Assembly (NCBI GenBank): GCA_963578475.1
Contig: CAUZCL010000008.1
Coordinates: 70,562 to 134,561 of the forward strand
Source: SMYC01 sp963578475
GTDB taxonomy: Bacteria > Acidobacteriota > Vicinamibacteria > Marinacidobacterales > SMYC01
DNA: 64,000 bases
Reading direction: 5' to 3'
This document shows, piece by piece, positions 9,030 through 16,969 of this stretch. The position numbers and the translations under genes are program-made. Below the pieces are notes generated by a model, which was not told the origin of the DNA, did not search any database, and saw only the letters and a list, made by a program, of their open reading frames with translations. Positions within the stretch are counted from its first letter, which is position 1. The number at the start of each line of letters is the position of its first letter.

Positions 9030-10427
9030 ATGCGTTTTGTCTTCGCTGTTCTCATCCTTGTCCTTCCCTCGACGCTTCTCGCCTCCGAATGGTCGCGTTT
9101 TCGCGGGCCGAACGGAACCGGCGTCGTCGACACCGACAAGCTTCCGCTTCACTTCGGTCCGTCCCAAAACGTTGTGTGGAAGACGCCACTTCCTCCCGGA
9201 CATTCGTCTCCAATCCTCACCGAAGAAAGGATCTTCCTGACGGCGTTCGAAGACGAGACTCTCTTCACTTATTGTATCGATCGCGGAACCGGCGAGATCT
9301 TGTGGCGAAGAGAAGCACCCCGCACACGCGTCACGGATTTCGACGCCCGCAATAACTCCGCATCGCCGAGCCCTGTGGTCGACGACAAGAGCGTTTTCGT
9401 CTTTTTTTCCGACTTTGGACTTCTTGCCTATGACTTCGAAGGCGAGGAACTCTGGCGATTCGCCGTCGAAGACTTCGACAACATTTACGGGATGGGGGCC
9501 TCGCCCATCCTCGCGGGCGACCACGTCGTCCTCGTATGCGACCAGGCCACGAACTCCTACATCATCGCGCTCGACAAGAGGCGTGGGAAAGTCGTCTGGC
9601 GAAAGCGCCGCCCCGAAGCCAAGAGCGGTCACTCGACGCCCGTGCTCCACGAGACCAAGGACGGATTACTCGAGATCCTGGTCCCCGGTTCGTTTCTTCT
9701 GACCTCCTACGCCGCCAAGACCGGTGAGAAGCTTTGGTGGGTGAGCGGTCTTTCGTTCGAGATGAAGTCGACGCCCGTTCTCGCCGGCGACATGCTATAC
9801 ATCAACGGCTATGGTGCGCCGGAGAACCAACCAGGGCGCGACGTCGTGGCCGCTCCGTTTACGGAGGTCGAGCCGAACGGTGATGGATTGCTTACTCAAG
9901 AGGAGGCCACGGGACATGTGCGCTCGTGGTTTGGCTTCGTTGACCTGAACGCTGACGGGCGCCTCGACGCGGCCGAGTATGACTACTACGTCGCGGCGCT
10001 CGCGTCGAAGAACGGTATTCTCGCGGTCCGCATAGGCGGTGAAGGCGACATGACGGAGCACAACGTGGTGTGGACCTATCACAAGCGTGTCCCCCAGCTC
10101 CCGTCGCCTCTTTTTTATTGGGATGTTCTGTACATGGTGAATGACGGCGGGATCGTCACGACGCTCGAGCCAGAAACAGGGAGCATCATCGCGCAGGGAC
10201 GCCTCAAAGGCGCCGTCGACAACTATTACGCCTCGCCCGTCGCGGCGGACGGCAAGATCTTCATGGCGAGCCAGCTCGGGAAAGTCGCGGTGCTCAGTCC
10301 TGCGGGCGATCTGGAAGTGCTGGCGGTCAATGACCTCGACGATTTGATCCACGCAACACCTGCCATTGGCGACGGGCGCCTGTACATACGCACCCGCAAC
10401 ACGCTCTATTGCTTTGGGCGAGAGTGA
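9030..10427 (+). CDS. PQQ-like beta-propeller with inserted EF-hand pair
   Basis: The protein has 465 residues with a signal peptide (MRFVFAVLILVLPSTLLA) followed by EWSRFRGPNGTG, the opening shared by several propellers here. PQQ-like blades run through the protein. Between blades, residues 281-292 (EPNGDGLLTQEE) and 305-316 (DLNADGRLDAAE) match the 12-residue EF-hand loop at ligand positions 1, 3, 5, 9 and 12, separated by a helix-like stretch. This indicates a calcium-binding insertion in the propeller. The stop codon lies 2 bp before the next start, so it is probably coupled with the ankyrin-propeller gene. Catalytic function is not evident. Confidence 0.9.
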   Translation: MRFVFAVLILVLPSTLLASEWSRFRGPNGTGVVDTDKLPLHFGPSQNVVWKTPLPPGHSSPILTEERIFLTAFEDETLFTYCIDRGTGEILWRREAPRTRVTDFDARNNSASPSPVVDDKSVFVFFSDFGLLAYDFEGEELWRFAVEDFDNIYGMGASPILAGDHVVLVCDQATNSYIIALDKRRGKVVWRKRRPEAKSGHSTPVLHETKDGLLEILVPGSFLLTSYAAKTGEKLWWVSGLSFEMKSTPVLAGDMLYINGYGAPENQPGRDVVAAPFTEVEPNGDGLLTQEEATGHVRSWFGFVDLNADGRLDAAEYDYYVAALASKNGILAVRIGGEGDMTEHNVVWTYHKRVPQLPSPLFYWDVLYMVNDGGIVTTLEPETGSIIAQGRLKGAVDNYYASPVAADGKIFMASQLGKVAVLSPAGDLEVLAVNDLDDLIHATPAIGDGRLYIRTRNTLYCFGRE

Positions 10428-10429
10428 GC

Positions 10430-12562
10430 ATGTTCTGGCTTGTAGCGCTCCTCCTTATCCAAAACGGTGAGGACCTCCACGAAGCCGCGCGGCGAGGCGA
10501 TCTTGCGAGAGCGTGGGCACTCATCGAGCAAGGCGTCGACGTCAATGCGCGGAATCGCTATGGCGCGACGGCACTTTTCTTCGCTGCAGAAAAAGGCGAC
10601 CTCGACATGGTGACGCTCCTCGTGGAGCACGGAGCACGCCTCGACATTGAAGACAGCTTCTACAACATGAGCGCGCTCAGCCGTGCTTTGAGCGGTGAGC
10701 ATTTCGACGTCGCGCGGTTTCTACTCTCTCGCGGCTCGCCGGGCGCGGACGCCGTTCTACATGTGGGCGTCGCGAACGAGGACCAGGCGCTCGTCGAGGC
10801 TGCTCTCGCGGGAGACTTAACACGCCCAGCCTTCGACCGCGCTCTAGCGATTGCGGCGGGAGACGTTCGCGCACTTCTCGAGGCCGCCAAAGCTCCAGCC
10901 GGCGCACCCGCCGCGCCCGTAGAGCTCTCGCCGGTAGAGCTCTCGCGCGAGGAGCTCGAGCGCTTTACCGGCGGCTATGAAAATGAATCCGAGCGTCGGT
11001 CTCTCACGATTGCTCTACGTGACGGGGCGCTCGAAGTGTCGGGAGATCTTTCCGTGCGGCTTCGTCCGAAAGGCGAGCAACGCTTCGAAGTTATCGGCAG
11101 CGACGCCGAAGTCTTTTTTGGAGGCCGTGGCGGTATGATTGAGCGCCTCGTCCTTCGCCAGGGCGAGACCTCCACTACCTTTCGCCCGCTCGACGAATCG
11201 GAGGCTCGTGGGGAGGCGGCTCCTGTCGACAACCCGAACGTCGTCGTTTCGACAGACGTTGCCAGCTCCGCCCGCGCGCCGGCCGCTCCGTGGCCAGGAT
11301 TCCGCGGTCCGAACCGATCCGGTATTGCGGACGGGCAGGGCGTGCCGATCGAGTGGGATGCCGAGACAGGGAAGCACATCCGTTTCAAAACAGAGCTTCC
11401 GGGCTTCAGCGTGTCGAGCCCGGTCATTTGGGGCGAGCGCATCTTTGTTTTGACCGCGGTAAGCGGCGCCGGGAACGACACCTTTCGGACCGGCCTCTAC
11501 GGGGACGTCACTCCGGTGGAAGATCTCTCAGAGCATCGCTGGCTTCTCTACGCCTTGAGCACCACGGACGGTGCGATTGTCTGGGAGCGCGAGCTTCACA
11601 GGGGTGAGCCGGGAACGAAGCGGCATCCCAAGTCGAGCCAAGCCAATGCGACGCCGGTGACGGACGGCAAGCACGTCGTGACCGTGCTCGGCTCGGTCGG
11701 TCTCTTGCTTTGCTACGACGTCGACGGAAACCTTCTCTGGAAGAAAGACATCGGAGTCCTCAACGCAGGCTGGTTCTACGATCCGGATTATCAGTGGGGG
11801 CACTCAAGCTCGCCCATTATCTACGGCGACACAGTGATTCTGCAGGCGGACCTCCACAACGGATCGTTTCTCGCCGCCTATGACCTCGATAGCGGGGAAG
11901 AAGTCTGGCGAACGCCGCGGGACGAGGTTATCCCGACATTCAGCACCCCGGCGGTGTATCACGGCGAGATGCGCGATGAGCTCATCACCAACGGCACCGT
12001 GATCCGCGGCTACGACCCCAAGACGGGCGAGCTTCTCTGGTTTCTCGGCCCCAACTCCGAAATCCCGATCGGCGTGCCCGTGGTAACCGAAGATCTCATC
12101 TACGTAACCGCGGGCTACCCGCCCATCCGACCCATCTATGCCATCCGTCCAGGAAGCCGCGGAGACCTCGCGCTGCCCGAAGGTGTCGACAAGAGCGAAG
12201 CACTCGCGTGGAGCAAGAACCGCGGCGGCACCTACATACCGTCTCCACTCGTCTATCGCGGACACTTCTACACGAACGCCAATAATGGCCGCTTGACGTG
12301 CTACGACGCGGTGACGGGGGAGCGCGTCTACCGCGCACGCATTGGTGGTGTCGGCGGCTCCTACGCGGCATCGCCGGTGGCCGCGGATGGACGTCTCTAC
12401 TTCACTAACGAGGAAGGGGACACCTTCGTCGTGCGTGCAGGAGATGAGTACGAGCTTCTCGCAAAAAACGGCGTGGACGGGACGGTGCTATCCACGCCCG
12501 CAGCTTCGAACGGGCTTCTAGTCATCCGCACGCTAACGCATGTATACGGGATTTCCGAATAA
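10430..12562 (+). CDS. Ankyrin-repeat / DUF3471-like / PQQ-propeller fusion protein
   Basis: The protein has 710 residues, with a short hydrophobic N-terminus (MFWLVALLLIQNG) acting as signal or anchor. Residues about 13-115 are ankyrin repeats (LHEAARRGDLARAWALIEQG, GATALFFAAEKGDLDMVTLL). Residues about 170-265 resemble the DUF3471-type domain often found at the C-terminus of serine beta-lactamase-like proteins (ELERFTGGYENE, then strands ending LVLRQGETS). From about 288 a PQQ-like propeller starts with WPGFRGPNRSGI and continues to the C-terminus. It begins 2 bp after the stop of the EF-hand propeller gene. The fusion combines a protein-interaction module with an exported propeller; its role is unknown. 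Confidence 0.9.
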   Translation: MFWLVALLLIQNGEDLHEAARRGDLARAWALIEQGVDVNARNRYGATALFFAAEKGDLDMVTLLVEHGARLDIEDSFYNMSALSRALSGEHFDVARFLLSRGSPGADAVLHVGVANEDQALVEAALAGDLTRPAFDRALAIAAGDVRALLEAAKAPAGAPAAPVELSPVELSREELERFTGGYENESERRSLTIALRDGALEVSGDLSVRLRPKGEQRFEVIGSDAEVFFGGRGGMIERLVLRQGETSTTFRPLDESEARGEAAPVDNPNVVVSTDVASSARAPAAPWPGFRGPNRSGIADGQGVPIEWDAETGKHIRFKTELPGFSVSSPVIWGERIFVLTAVSGAGNDTFRTGLYGDVTPVEDLSEHRWLLYALSTTDGAIVWERELHRGEPGTKRHPKSSQANATPVTDGKHVVTVLGSVGLLLCYDVDGNLLWKKDIGVLNAGWFYDPDYQWGHSSSPIIYGDTVILQADLHNGSFLAAYDLDSGEEVWRTPRDEVIPTFSTPAVYHGEMRDELITNGTVIRGYDPKTGELLWFLGPNSEIPIGVPVVTEDLIYVTAGYPPIRPIYAIRPGSRGDLALPEGVDKSEALAWSKNRGGTYIPSPLVYRGHFYTNANNGRLTCYDAVTGERVYRARIGGVGGSYAASPVAADGRLYFTNEEGDTFVVRAGDEYELLAKNGVDGTVLSTPAASNGLLVIRTLTHVYGISE

Positions 12563-12603
12563 GCGCTAAAGTTCCCCGGGACGTTCTGGAGGTAAACGAA
12601 CGA

Positions 12604-13860
12604 ATGAAGGCGTTACCCTTACTCATAGTCGTGACGACACTCGTAAGCTCCGTACTCGCCGAGGACTGGCCGCAATGGCGGGGGCCCACGGGCGACGGCA
12701 TCAGCGGCGAGACCGGACTTCCTAGTGTCTGGAGCACGACGAAGAACGTCGCGTGGCGGATCCCCATGCCCGACCGTACCGGCGCGACGCCCATCATCTG
12801 GGGCGAGACCGTTTTCCTGAACGTGGCCGGTGGAGGCGAGCTCCATCTTTGGGCGCTCGACCGCAAGGACGGACGCATCAAGTGGAAGAAGTTTCTGAGC
12901 GGCGGCGATCACCGCGAGCGCAAACAAAACATGTCATCGCCGTCGCCGGTAACGGATGGCAAGCACGTTTGGGTGATGACGGGGACCGGCATCTTGAAGT
13001 CCGTCGACTTCGACGGCAATGAGCTCTGGTCGCGCAACATCCCGGCTGATTACGGTAAGTTCGGCCTCAACTGGGGCTATGCATCGTCGCCGCTTCTGTT
13101 CCAAGGCGCACTCTACTTGCCCGTGCTGCACGGCATGAAGACCGACGAGCCGTCTTATCTCTTGCGCATCGACGCCGCAACGGGAAAGACGGTCTGGCGG
13201 GTCGAGCGGTTGACGGACGCCATCCGCGAATCCCCGGATGCCTACATCACGCCCGCGCTTCTGGAATATGACGGCAAGCACGAGATCGTACTAACGGGCG
13301 GTGACGTCGTGACTGGCCACGACCTAGAGACGGGCAGAGAGCTTTGGAGAGCCGATGGGCTCAACCCGAACAACGATCGTAATTACCGCATCATCGCCTC
13401 TCCGGTCGTCATGGACGGCATCATCTACGCACCGACCCGCGTGCGCCCCATGCTCGCCCTCAAAGCGGGAGGCCGCGGCGACATCACGACGAGCCATCTG
13501 CTGTGGACCTTCAACAATGGTCCAGACGTTCCGACACCCGTTACGGACGGCAAGTATCTCTATGTCGTGAACGACCGCGGCGTGACGTTCAATCTCGATG
13601 CGAAGACCGGCGAGGTCATTTGGGGTTCGAAGCGTATCGCGGCTGGAACCTACAGCTCGTCGCCCGTGCTCGCGGACGGGAAGGTCTACATAACGAACGA
13701 AGACGGGGTGACCACGGTCATGAAGGCGGGAGCCGAGTTCGGCGTGATCGCGGAGAACGATCTCGAGAGCTACACGTTGAGCTCCGTCGCCGTTTCCCAA
13801 GGGCAACTGTTCTTGAGGAACGCCGATTTTCTTTATTGTATTGGCGACAGGCGTCCCTAG
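12604..13860 (+). CDS. Secreted PQQ-binding-like beta-propeller protein
   Basis: The protein has 418 residues with signal peptide MKALPLLIVVTTLVSSVLA. The mature start EDWPQWRGPTGDGISGETGL closely resembles that of the 6631-8820 product, pointing to paralogy. PQQ-like blades follow (SSPSPVTDGKHVWVMTGTG, SSPLLFQGALYLPVLHG, SSPVLADGKVYITNEDG). The start ATG 12604 has GGAGG about 10 nt upstream. It lies 41 bp after the ankyrin-propeller gene and closes the plus-strand propeller block. Proteins of this type are common as secreted or outer-membrane-associated factors; no catalytic residues are recognisable. Confidence 0.9.
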   Translation: MKALPLLIVVTTLVSSVLAEDWPQWRGPTGDGISGETGLPSVWSTTKNVAWRIPMPDRTGATPIIWGETVFLNVAGGGELHLWALDRKDGRIKWKKFLSGGDHRERKQNMSSPSPVTDGKHVWVMTGTGILKSVDFDGNELWSRNIPADYGKFGLNWGYASSPLLFQGALYLPVLHGMKTDEPSYLLRIDAATGKTVWRVERLTDAIRESPDAYITPALLEYDGKHEIVLTGGDVVTGHDLETGRELWRADGLNPNNDRNYRIIASPVVMDGIIYAPTRVRPMLALKAGGRGDITTSHLLWTFNNGPDVPTPVTDGKYLYVVNDRGVTFNLDAKTGEVIWGSKRIAAGTYSSSPVLADGKVYITNEDGVTTVMKAGAEFGVIAENDLESYTLSSVAVSQGQLFLRNADFLYCIGDRRP

Positions 13861-13977
13861 GCTCTAACCCGTCAGAAGCGAGGATTTTGTTCGCGTTTTA
13901 GAATTCAATAGGTACGACGGACGCATTCGGTAGGTTTCGCCTTTTCACTTACCTTAGATTCAGTAAGCTCGGCCCGT

Positions 13978-15915
13978 TCACGGCACGGTCTTCTTTCTGC
14001 CGTACTGCCGGACGATGACGATAACCAGCAACACGAACCCTGCTGCGTTGGCCACGGACAACCCTACGCCCGCGAAGCTCACGTCACGGCCGGGGTAGAA
14101 CAGAAGCGCTGCCGCGATGATGAGTACGGCGCGCATGGCCGCTGAGAGCGCTCCGCCGAAATAGCCCGCGATAGCGGCGGCAAGGGGCACGATGCCTGTG
14201 ATGGCGATCGCCGAAGCGAGAAAGGGACGTAAGAAGCCGACCTCTGATCCGTCCGCGCTCAACAATAAGAGCTCGGGGCGGAAGACGAACATGAAAGGGA
14301 GCGTGAACCCCACGAGGGCGAAGCGAAAAGCGGCGAGCGCGGCGCTCATGATGTGGCAATCCGCTATAGACGCCGCCGCATAGGCTGCGAGTGCGACCGG
14401 CGGAGTCACCATGGACATCATCCCGAAATAGAAGATGAAAAAATGTGCGGCGAGTGGCACGACCCCGAGCTTTCCGATAATGGGCCCGATGAGGGTGGCC
14501 ATCAAAAGATAGCAGACCGCCGACGGCAAGCCCATGCCGAGGACGATCGATCCAACCATAATGAGAGTTAGCGCGAGGAGCAAATTATCGCCAGCAATCA
14601 TCAGGATCGTCGACGGAAACTTGGTGCCGATTCCGGTCAGAGTGACGACGCCGAGAATGATGCCGACTGACGCCGCCGCGGCCACCAGTGGGACGCCGCC
14701 TCTCGCCGTTTTCGCGAATGCTTTTTCGACCGACCGCCAGCTGAGACGTGTTCGCTCGTTCAAAAAGCTGAGGACGATTACGAGCAGAAGCGCGACGCTG
14801 ACCGATCGGAACACGGTATAGCCGGCTACGATAAAGCCCACGAGCGCAGACAGTGCCAGTGCAAAAAGAAACCCTTCATAGCGAAAGCTCGAGCTCTCGG
14901 GCACGGCACTGTCCTTCGGCTCGATGTCGCCGGCACCGATGCGCTGCGAATAGAAGTGCACGATCAGAAAAAGCGCAAGGTAATAGATGAACGCGGGGAT
15001 GAGCGCCGCACGGATGATCTGCAAATAAGTCACGGGCGGTGTCACGAGCTCGAGCATCATATAGGCGCCCGCACCCATGACGGGGGGCACGAGCGCGCCA
15101 CCCGAGCTCGCCGCCGCGGTCACGCCGGCTGCGAGATGCGGGCGAAAGCCGATGCTGCGCATGAGCGGGATCGTGAACGTTCCTGTTGTCGCTGTGTTCG
15201 CGACCGCGCTTCCTGAAAGCGAGCCCATGAGTCCGCTGCTCAAGACCGCAACTTTCGCCGCCCCCCCAGGGCTCTTTCGGAACAAGCGTTTCGCGAGATC
15301 CACGATGAAACCGGTCGCTCCGGTCGCTTCTAGAAAAGCCCCAAAGAGCACGAACAAGAAGACGTAGGAGAACATCACCTTGAGCGCGATGCCGAACACG
15401 CCTTGGCTGTGAAGAAAGGTCTGAGCGACGATGCGCTCGATCGAGTAGCCGCGATGGGGAAAGAGCCAAGTGGGAAACGAAGAGCCGCTGAGGGAGTAGA
15501 TAAGAAAGATGGACGCGAGAACAGGAATCGCCCATCCGAGGCAGCGCCGGGTCGCCTCCAGGACGATGAGAACACCGAGGCCTCCGACGAAGAAATCGAG
15601 CGCCGACTCGGCGCCCGCACGGTCGCCGAGCGACAAGCCTCCCGTCCAGATCAAGCGGAACGCCGGCTCCGTTTGCACCACGACGTAGAGACAGACGAAC
15701 ACGGCGGCGAGGCCCGAGACCAAGTCGACGAGCCACGCCGCCTTATGCTCGAAGCCTATTGGAAACAAGAGAAAGCAAAGAGAAAGGCCGAAGAGCCCGA
15801 AAATAGCCAGCTGCGATTGCGGTGAGAGCTGGGCGTAGTTCACTTCCGCAAGAACGAAAAGGGACAGAGCGACCCCAAGCGCTCGAACAAGATGCCCGCG
15901 GATCGAGCTGGGCAT
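13978..15915 (-). CDS. TRAP transporter fused permease (4TM + 12TM)
   Basis: The product is about 645 residues, almost entirely hydrophobic, with some 16 or more predicted membrane segments. The N-terminal part corresponds to the small DctQ-like subunit and the rest to the DctM-like large subunit, the fused form used with TAXI receptors. Typical large-subunit wording is present: SGLMGSLSGSAVANTATTGT, followed by a Gly/Ala-rich helix and the GMGLPSAVCYLL motif. The start ATG 15915 lies 7 bp downstream of the TAXI binding-protein stop, so both are cotranscribed. It performs secondary, ion-gradient-driven uptake of an organic acid or similar solute across the cytoplasmic membrane. Confidence 0.92.
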   Translation of the reverse strand: MPSSIRGHLVRALGVALSLFVLAEVNYAQLSPQSQLAIFGLFGLSLCFLLFPIGFEHKAAWLVDLVSGLAAVFVCLYVVVQTEPAFRLIWTGGLSLGDRAGAESALDFFVGGLGVLIVLEATRRCLGWAIPVLASIFLIYSLSGSSFPTWLFPHRGYSIERIVAQTFLHSQGVFGIALKVMFSYVFLFVLFGAFLEATGATGFIVDLAKRLFRKSPGGAAKVAVLSSGLMGSLSGSAVANTATTGTFTIPLMRSIGFRPHLAAGVTAAASSGGALVPPVMGAGAYMMLELVTPPVTYLQIIRAALIPAFIYYLALFLIVHFYSQRIGAGDIEPKDSAVPESSSFRYEGFLFALALSALVGFIVAGYTVFRSVSVALLLVIVLSFLNERTRLSWRSVEKAFAKTARGGVPLVAAAASVGIILGVVTLTGIGTKFPSTILMIAGDNLLLALTLIMVGSIVLGMGLPSAVCYLLMATLIGPIIGKLGVVPLAAHFFIFYFGMMSMVTPPVALAAYAAASIADCHIMSAALAAFRFALVGFTLPFMFVFRPELLLLSADGSEVGFLRPFLASAIAITGIVPLAAAIAGYFGGALSAAMRAVLIIAAALLFYPGRDVSFAGVGLSVANAAGFVLLVIVIVRQYGRKKTVP

Positions 15916-15922
15916 AGACGAG

Positions 15923-16900
15923 CTAACTTTCGTCGTCCGTTTCGGGCCAAATCCCAATCTCGCGATAGAAGCGGATCGCGCCCGAATGGAACTCGACGCC
16001 CGTGTCCCGGACAACGTTTCCGGGGTTGATGAAATTGCCGGCCGGATGTTTCTCGGTGACGCTCTCGCGGTTTTGGTAGATGGTTTTGGTGATCTGGTAG
16101 ATCAGCTCTTCGTTCGCCTTTGCAGAGGCAATGAGATGCATCGAGCCGACATCGAGGCCGTGATAGTCCTCGTCTTGGCCGCGATAGGTGCCCGCGGGGA
16201 CGGTGTGTTCGTAGAAGAACGGAAAGTTGGCGACGAGCTCGGCGCGTGCCCCCATGTCGAAGGGCACGAGCAAGATGTCTTGTGACGTGGATGCCTGCAC
16301 GATGGACGCGGTGGGAACAGCTCCGCCCAGAAACGCCGCCACCGCCGAACCGTCCGCCAAGTTGTCGACCGCGCCTGCTTGCGTGTTGTTGAGAGGCGTG
16401 AAGTCATCATAGGTCACCCCGTGCGCTTCGACGATCGGCCGGACGAAGGATTTCCACCCGGCACCCGCGGGACCTACGACCGCGCGTTTGCCCCGGATAT
16501 CCGCAATCGACGCGACGCCCGAGTCGCGGGGTGCTACGAACATCGCGACATTCGGCGCGAGCGTCATTACGGAACGCAAACCGTAAGCCTTTTCCCAGAG
16601 GCCTTCGCCGCGCACGGCGAAATAGGTAATGGCCGCGTTCGATAGCGCGATGTCGAGCTCTCCCGATTCGAGACGGCGGATGTTCTCCTGCGAGCCCTTC
16701 GTCGCCTCGGAGGTGACCTCCCAACCCGGTCCGTATTGGTTGAGCACTTCACCGAGTGCTCCTCCGACAACGAAGAAAGCACCTCCGGGAGGCGCCGTGC
16801 CGATGCTGACGAAACGCAGGCTCGAAGTCGAGTCTTCGCCTCCGCTACCGCAAGCGGTCAGCGCGACGAGTGCGAGTACCGAATAAACTATCTTGGACAT
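15923..16900 (-). CDS. TAXI-family TRAP solute-binding lipoprotein
   Basis: The protein has 325 residues, starting at ATG 16900. The signal peptide MSKIVYSVLALVALTAC ends in a lipobox (LTAC-G), so it is probably lipid-anchored. The body matches TAXI solute receptors: FVSIGTAPPGGAFFVVGGAL at the start, ELDIALSNAAITYFAVRG, KRAVVGPAGAGW and the late AGNFINPGNV region. TAXI proteins capture substrates such as glutamate or 2-oxoglutarate for the fused TRAP permease, here encoded 7 bp downstream. The ligand is not predictable. It follows a TonB-dependent receptor on the same strand, suggesting a stepwise outer- and inner-membrane uptake route. Confidence 0.92.
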   Translation of the reverse strand: MSKIVYSVLALVALTACGSGGEDSTSSLRFVSIGTAPPGGAFFVVGGALGEVLNQYGPGWEVTSEATKGSQENIRRLESGELDIALSNAAITYFAVRGEGLWEKAYGLRSVMTLAPNVAMFVAPRDSGVASIADIRGKRAVVGPAGAGWKSFVRPIVEAHGVTYDDFTPLNNTQAGAVDNLADGSAVAAFLGGAVPTASIVQASTSQDILLVPFDMGARAELVANFPFFYEHTVPAGTYRGQDEDYHGLDVGSMHLIASAKANEELIYQITKTIYQNRESVTEKHPAGNFINPGNVVRDTGVEFHSGAIRFYREIGIWPETDDES

Positions 16901-16969
16901 CGGCGGGGATGATAGTGGGGCACTACGGTCGAAGCAAGCCCTCATCGTCATCAATCAGGCGCGCCCAAC

